Source: an uncultured Alistipes sp. (GTDB lineage Bacteria; Bacteroidota; Bacteroidia; Bacteroidales; Rikenellaceae). From it: a stretch of DNA of 6,239 bases. Positions 3,969-6,239 of the stretch are shown here, piece after piece. The position numbers and the translations under genes are program-made. Position 1 is the stretch's first letter. Every line of letters begins with the position of its first letter. The notes under the pieces were generated by a model. That model saw nothing but the letters and a program-made list of their open reading frames with translations. It was not told the origin of the DNA and did not search any database. Location: NCBI GenBank assembly GCA_949840605.1, contig CATKXN010000152.1, forward strand, positions 1 through 6,239, in the 5' to 3' direction.

Positions 3969-6097
3969 AAATTCCTCAAAGTGTAATCAATCATTTTCTG
4001 TCTTATGTGTGCCGTTGCGTCGGGCAACATCGAGTGATTCTGATCGGGGTACACCATCATGTCGTACTGCTTGCCGGCGCGGTTCAGCGCCCGGGTCATC
4101 TCCACGGTGTTCTGGAAATGGACGTTGTCGTCGGCCGTGCCGTGAATGATCAGCAGGCGCGTTTTCCGGTCGTCGAGCATACGCGCGAAGTTGATCGGCG
4201 AATTGTCGTCGTAACCCGCGGCGTTGTACTGCGGGAGGTTGTTGTAAATCTCGGTGTAGATCGTGTCGTAATAGCGCCACGAGGTGACGGGCGCCACGGC
4301 GATCGCCATCCGGAACAGCCCGTGACCCTTCATGGCGCAGCTCAGGGCCATGAATCCGCCGTAGGACCAGCCGTAGATGCCGATGCGGGCGGGGTCCACC
4401 CAGGGCTGTGCGGCCATGTGGCGGGCCGTCGAGATCTGGTCCTCGACTTCGAGGGCTCCCAGGCGTCCGTAGGTGAGTTTCTTGAACTTCTCGCCCCGGA
4501 ATCCCGTGCCGCGGCCGTCGGCGCAGACCACGACGTAGCCTTTGTCTGCCAGCGCGTCCTCCCAGTCCAGCGACCAGCGGTCGCGGACCGACTGCGAACC
4601 CGGACCCGAATACTGCGTCAGCAGCACGGGGTAGCGCTGCGAGGGGTCGAAACCGCGGGGTTTGACGATGTAGGCGTTGAGCGTGTCGCCGCGCTCGGTC
4701 GTGAACGTGAAGAACTCCTTGACGGGGCGTTTCGAAGCCGCCAGCTCTCCGCGCAGCTTGCGGCTGTCGGCCAGCGTGCGGATCACCCGGCCTTCGGCGT
4801 CGCAGACCTCCGTAAGGTTGGGCGTCGAGGCGTTGGAGAAGGTGGTGATGAAGTATCGCATCCAGGGGGCCGGGGCGGCGGTGTAGTAGCCTTCGCCCGC
4901 GGTGAGGCGGCGCTTGTCCTTGCCGTCGAGGCGCACGCTGTAGAGGTTGCGGCGCAGCGGCGAGGTCTCGGTCGAGAGGTACCAGACGCGTTTGCCGTCG
5001 CAGCCCACGACTTCGGTCACCTCCCAGTCGCCTCGGGTCACCTGTTCGAGGATGCCGCGGCGCAGGCTGTACAGATAGAGGTGCATGAAGCCCGTGTGGC
5101 TCTCCTGCCGCACGAGGAAACGGTCCTTGTCGACGAACGTGACGGTCTTGTCGTCGACCCGCTCGACATATTGCCGGGCGCGTTCCTCGTAGACCGTGCG
5201 CTGGGCTCCGTGGGGCTCGCAGACGACCATTTCGAAGGTGTTCTGGCGCCGGTTGAGGCGGAAAAACCAGGGGCGTCCGTCGGGTGTCCATCCGATGCGG
5301 GGGATGTACTGGTCGGTCTCGGGACCCGTGTCGATGCGCTCTTTGGCACCGGTCTGGAGGTCCGCCACCCAGAGCTGGACCACCGAATTGCGCTCTCCGG
5401 CCTTGGGATATTTGAACGAATAGGCGCGGTTGTAGAGCTTGCCGTCGAAGCGCATCATCTCCATCAGAGGCACCTCGCTCTCGTCGAAGCGCAGGTAGGC
5501 GATGCGGCGGCTGTCGGGCGAGAAGGCGTAGGCGCGCGTCGTGCCGAACTCCTCCTCGTAGACCCAGTCGGTCGTGCCGTTGATGACCTGATTCCATGCC
5601 CCGTCGTCGGTGATGCGGTGCGTGGTCTGCGCGGCGATGTCGTAAACGTAGAGGTCGTTGCGGTCGGAGTAGGCGATCCGCTGTCCGTCGGGCGAGAACG
5701 AGGCGTCGCGCGGCGCTTCGGCCTGCCGCAGCACGGGCTGCACGCGGTTGTCGCGGATGAGCGAATAGGAGGTGGTGTAGGAGTGGCGGTAGATGGGTTT
5801 GCGTCCCGAGGCGACGAGGATCGTCCGCTCGTCGGGCGAAAAGGCGTAGTCCGAAATGACGAGGTCGGGCGCGGGCGACGGAAGCAGGCTTTCGCCCGGT
5901 GTGTCGGCGGCGTATCCGTAACGCAGGATATTGTTGTTTTTGAGCGTGGTGTAGTGCTCGCCGTCGGCCATTGGGCGGATGCCGCGCACTGTTTCGTTCA
6001 TGCCGCGCAGACGGGCGATTTCGGCGTATTCGTTCTGGGCGGAGGCGGCTGTCGAACAGAAAAGGGCCGCAAATAAGGCAAATCCTTTCAGAATCAT
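3965..6097 (-). CDS. Dipeptidyl peptidase IV (S9B prolyl oligopeptidase family), exported
   Basis: A complete 710-residue serine peptidase that removes Xaa-Pro or Xaa-Ala dipeptides from the N-termini of peptides. Residues 1-20 (MILKGFALFAALFCSTAASA) are a signal peptide ending in ASA, so it acts in the periplasm or outside. The N-terminal beta-propeller (about 21-450) contains the repeated FSPD blades and the substrate N-terminus clamp DWVYEEEF (177-184), whose Glu182 and Glu183 match human DPP4 Glu205/206. In the alpha/beta-hydrolase domain, Tyr496 (TQYSGPGSQ) is the oxyanion tyrosine. Ser578 (GWSYGG), Asp656 (HGTADDNVHF) and His688 (DQNHSM) form the triad, and Asn658 matches human Asn710. 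Length is normal. It overlaps by ATGA both the gene upstream (start at 6097) and the alkyltransferase homologue downstream. Likely nutritional peptide breakdown; this is inferred from the family. Confidence 0.97.
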   Translation of the reverse strand: MILKGFALFAALFCSTAASAQNEYAEIARLRGMNETVRGIRPMADGEHYTTLKNNNILRYGYAADTPGESLLPSPAPDLVISDYAFSPDERTILVASGRKPIYRHSYTTSYSLIRDNRVQPVLRQAEAPRDASFSPDGQRIAYSDRNDLYVYDIAAQTTHRITDDGAWNQVINGTTDWVYEEEFGTTRAYAFSPDSRRIAYLRFDESEVPLMEMMRFDGKLYNRAYSFKYPKAGERNSVVQLWVADLQTGAKERIDTGPETDQYIPRIGWTPDGRPWFFRLNRRQNTFEMVVCEPHGAQRTVYEERARQYVERVDDKTVTFVDKDRFLVRQESHTGFMHLYLYSLRRGILEQVTRGDWEVTEVVGCDGKRVWYLSTETSPLRRNLYSVRLDGKDKRRLTAGEGYYTAAPAPWMRYFITTFSNASTPNLTEVCDAEGRVIRTLADSRKLRGELAASKRPVKEFFTFTTERGDTLNAYIVKPRGFDPSQRYPVLLTQYSGPGSQSVRDRWSLDWEDALADKGYVVVCADGRGTGFRGEKFKKLTYGRLGALEVEDQISTARHMAAQPWVDPARIGIYGWSYGGFMALSCAMKGHGLFRMAIAVAPVTSWRYYDTIYTEIYNNLPQYNAAGYDDNSPINFARMLDDRKTRLLIIHGTADDNVHFQNTVEMTRALNRAGKQYDMMVYPDQNHSMLPDATAHIRQKMIDYTLRNL

Positions 6098-6239
6098 GCT
6101 TTTTGTTTTGCTTCTTGTATCAATTCTTCGATCGATCGGGTGATTTCCTCATTCATCGAGGGGCTATACCCTTCGAATACCCTGCGGACGGTCCGGTTAC
6201 AGTCGAGCAGGATGAAAACCGGTACTGCCGTGGAGGGCA
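6094..6239 (-). CDS. C-terminal part of a probable thioredoxin-fold (TlpA-like) protein, cut by the right edge
   Basis: Only the last 47 codons are visible. They begin PSTAVPVFILLDCNRTVRRV and continue FEGYSPSMNEEITRSIEELI up to a TGA at 6096-6094. Val-Pro-Val-Phe followed by a strand (FILLD), a charged turn (CNRTVRRV), FEGY and a final amphipathic helix is how TlpA/ResA-type thioredoxin domains end, with the cis-Pro next to the strand. The CxxC motif would lie beyond the window. The stop overlaps the DPP IV start (ATGA), which makes it the upstream gene of the same operon. Another redoxin-type protein is possible. Confidence 0.65.
   Translation of the reverse strand, partial: PSTAVPVFILLDCNRTVRRVFEGYSPSMNEEITRSIEELIQEAKQKA

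Noticed and set aside
3987..5597. A 536-codon open frame on the minus strand inside DPP IV
   Set aside because: It is an alternative frame of the same gene, rich in Arg, Pro and His, with no recognisable motif.
4007..6076. A 689-codon open frame on the plus strand opposite DPP IV
   Set aside because: The minus strand encodes a DPP IV with all catalytic residues. The antisense frame is Ala/Val/Gly/Arg-rich, shows no domain and stays open because of G/C-rich third positions.

Overview
The window reads as chromosomal DNA of a GC-rich gut Bacteroidales, most like Alistipes or a relative. This taxon call is inference. It rests on the gene content: a sialate O-acetylesterase with a periplasmic signal, a P. 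gingivalis-like Fe-type SOD, an NVEALA peptide beside a BF3164/TolB-like lipoprotein, and a periplasmic DPP IV. It also rests on G/C-rich third codon positions, AT-rich leaders without Shine-Dalgarno sites, and one promoter matching the Bacteroidetes -33/-7 pattern (TTG, then TAnnTTTG).

Left part (1-1590). A sialate O-acetylesterase runs off the left edge on the minus strand. Across a 129-base divergent intergenic region, the plus strand carries a 54-residue rubredoxin and then an iron-type superoxide dismutase. A hairpin/T-tract terminator ends this pair. The two form a small oxygen-defence and electron-transfer block.

Middle part (1591-3497). The DNA turns strongly AT-rich, with two inverted repeats upstream of a small secreted-peptide gene of the NVEALA family. 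Its reading frame is broken at a run of seven T. The run contains a canonical -1 slippery heptamer in the correct phase, so this is either a frameshift mutation or assembly error, or expression by slippage. An 18-bp perfect-stem terminator separates it from a BF3164/TolB-like lipoprotein of 354 residues. Directly after that stop codon, in the same frame, lies a GC-rich ORF of 103 codons that I do not recognise. It may be the C-terminal remnant of another gene.

Right part (3498-6239), all minus strand. Three genes are linked by ATGA stop/start overlaps: the C-terminus of a probable thioredoxin-fold protein (cut by the right edge), a complete exported dipeptidyl peptidase IV with all catalytic residues, and an O6-alkylguanine-DNA alkyltransferase family protein. 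In the last, the acceptor cysteine of the PCHR motif is glycine (PGHR). The rest of the family signature is intact, so it looks like an alkyltransferase-like protein rather than a working suicide repair enzyme. This operon meets the plus-strand genes tail to tail with no base between the two stop codons.

The most interesting items are the frame-broken NVEALA gene with its in-phase slippery site, the Cys-to-Gly alkyltransferase homologue coupled to a peptidase, and the unexplained ORF abutting the lipoprotein stop.
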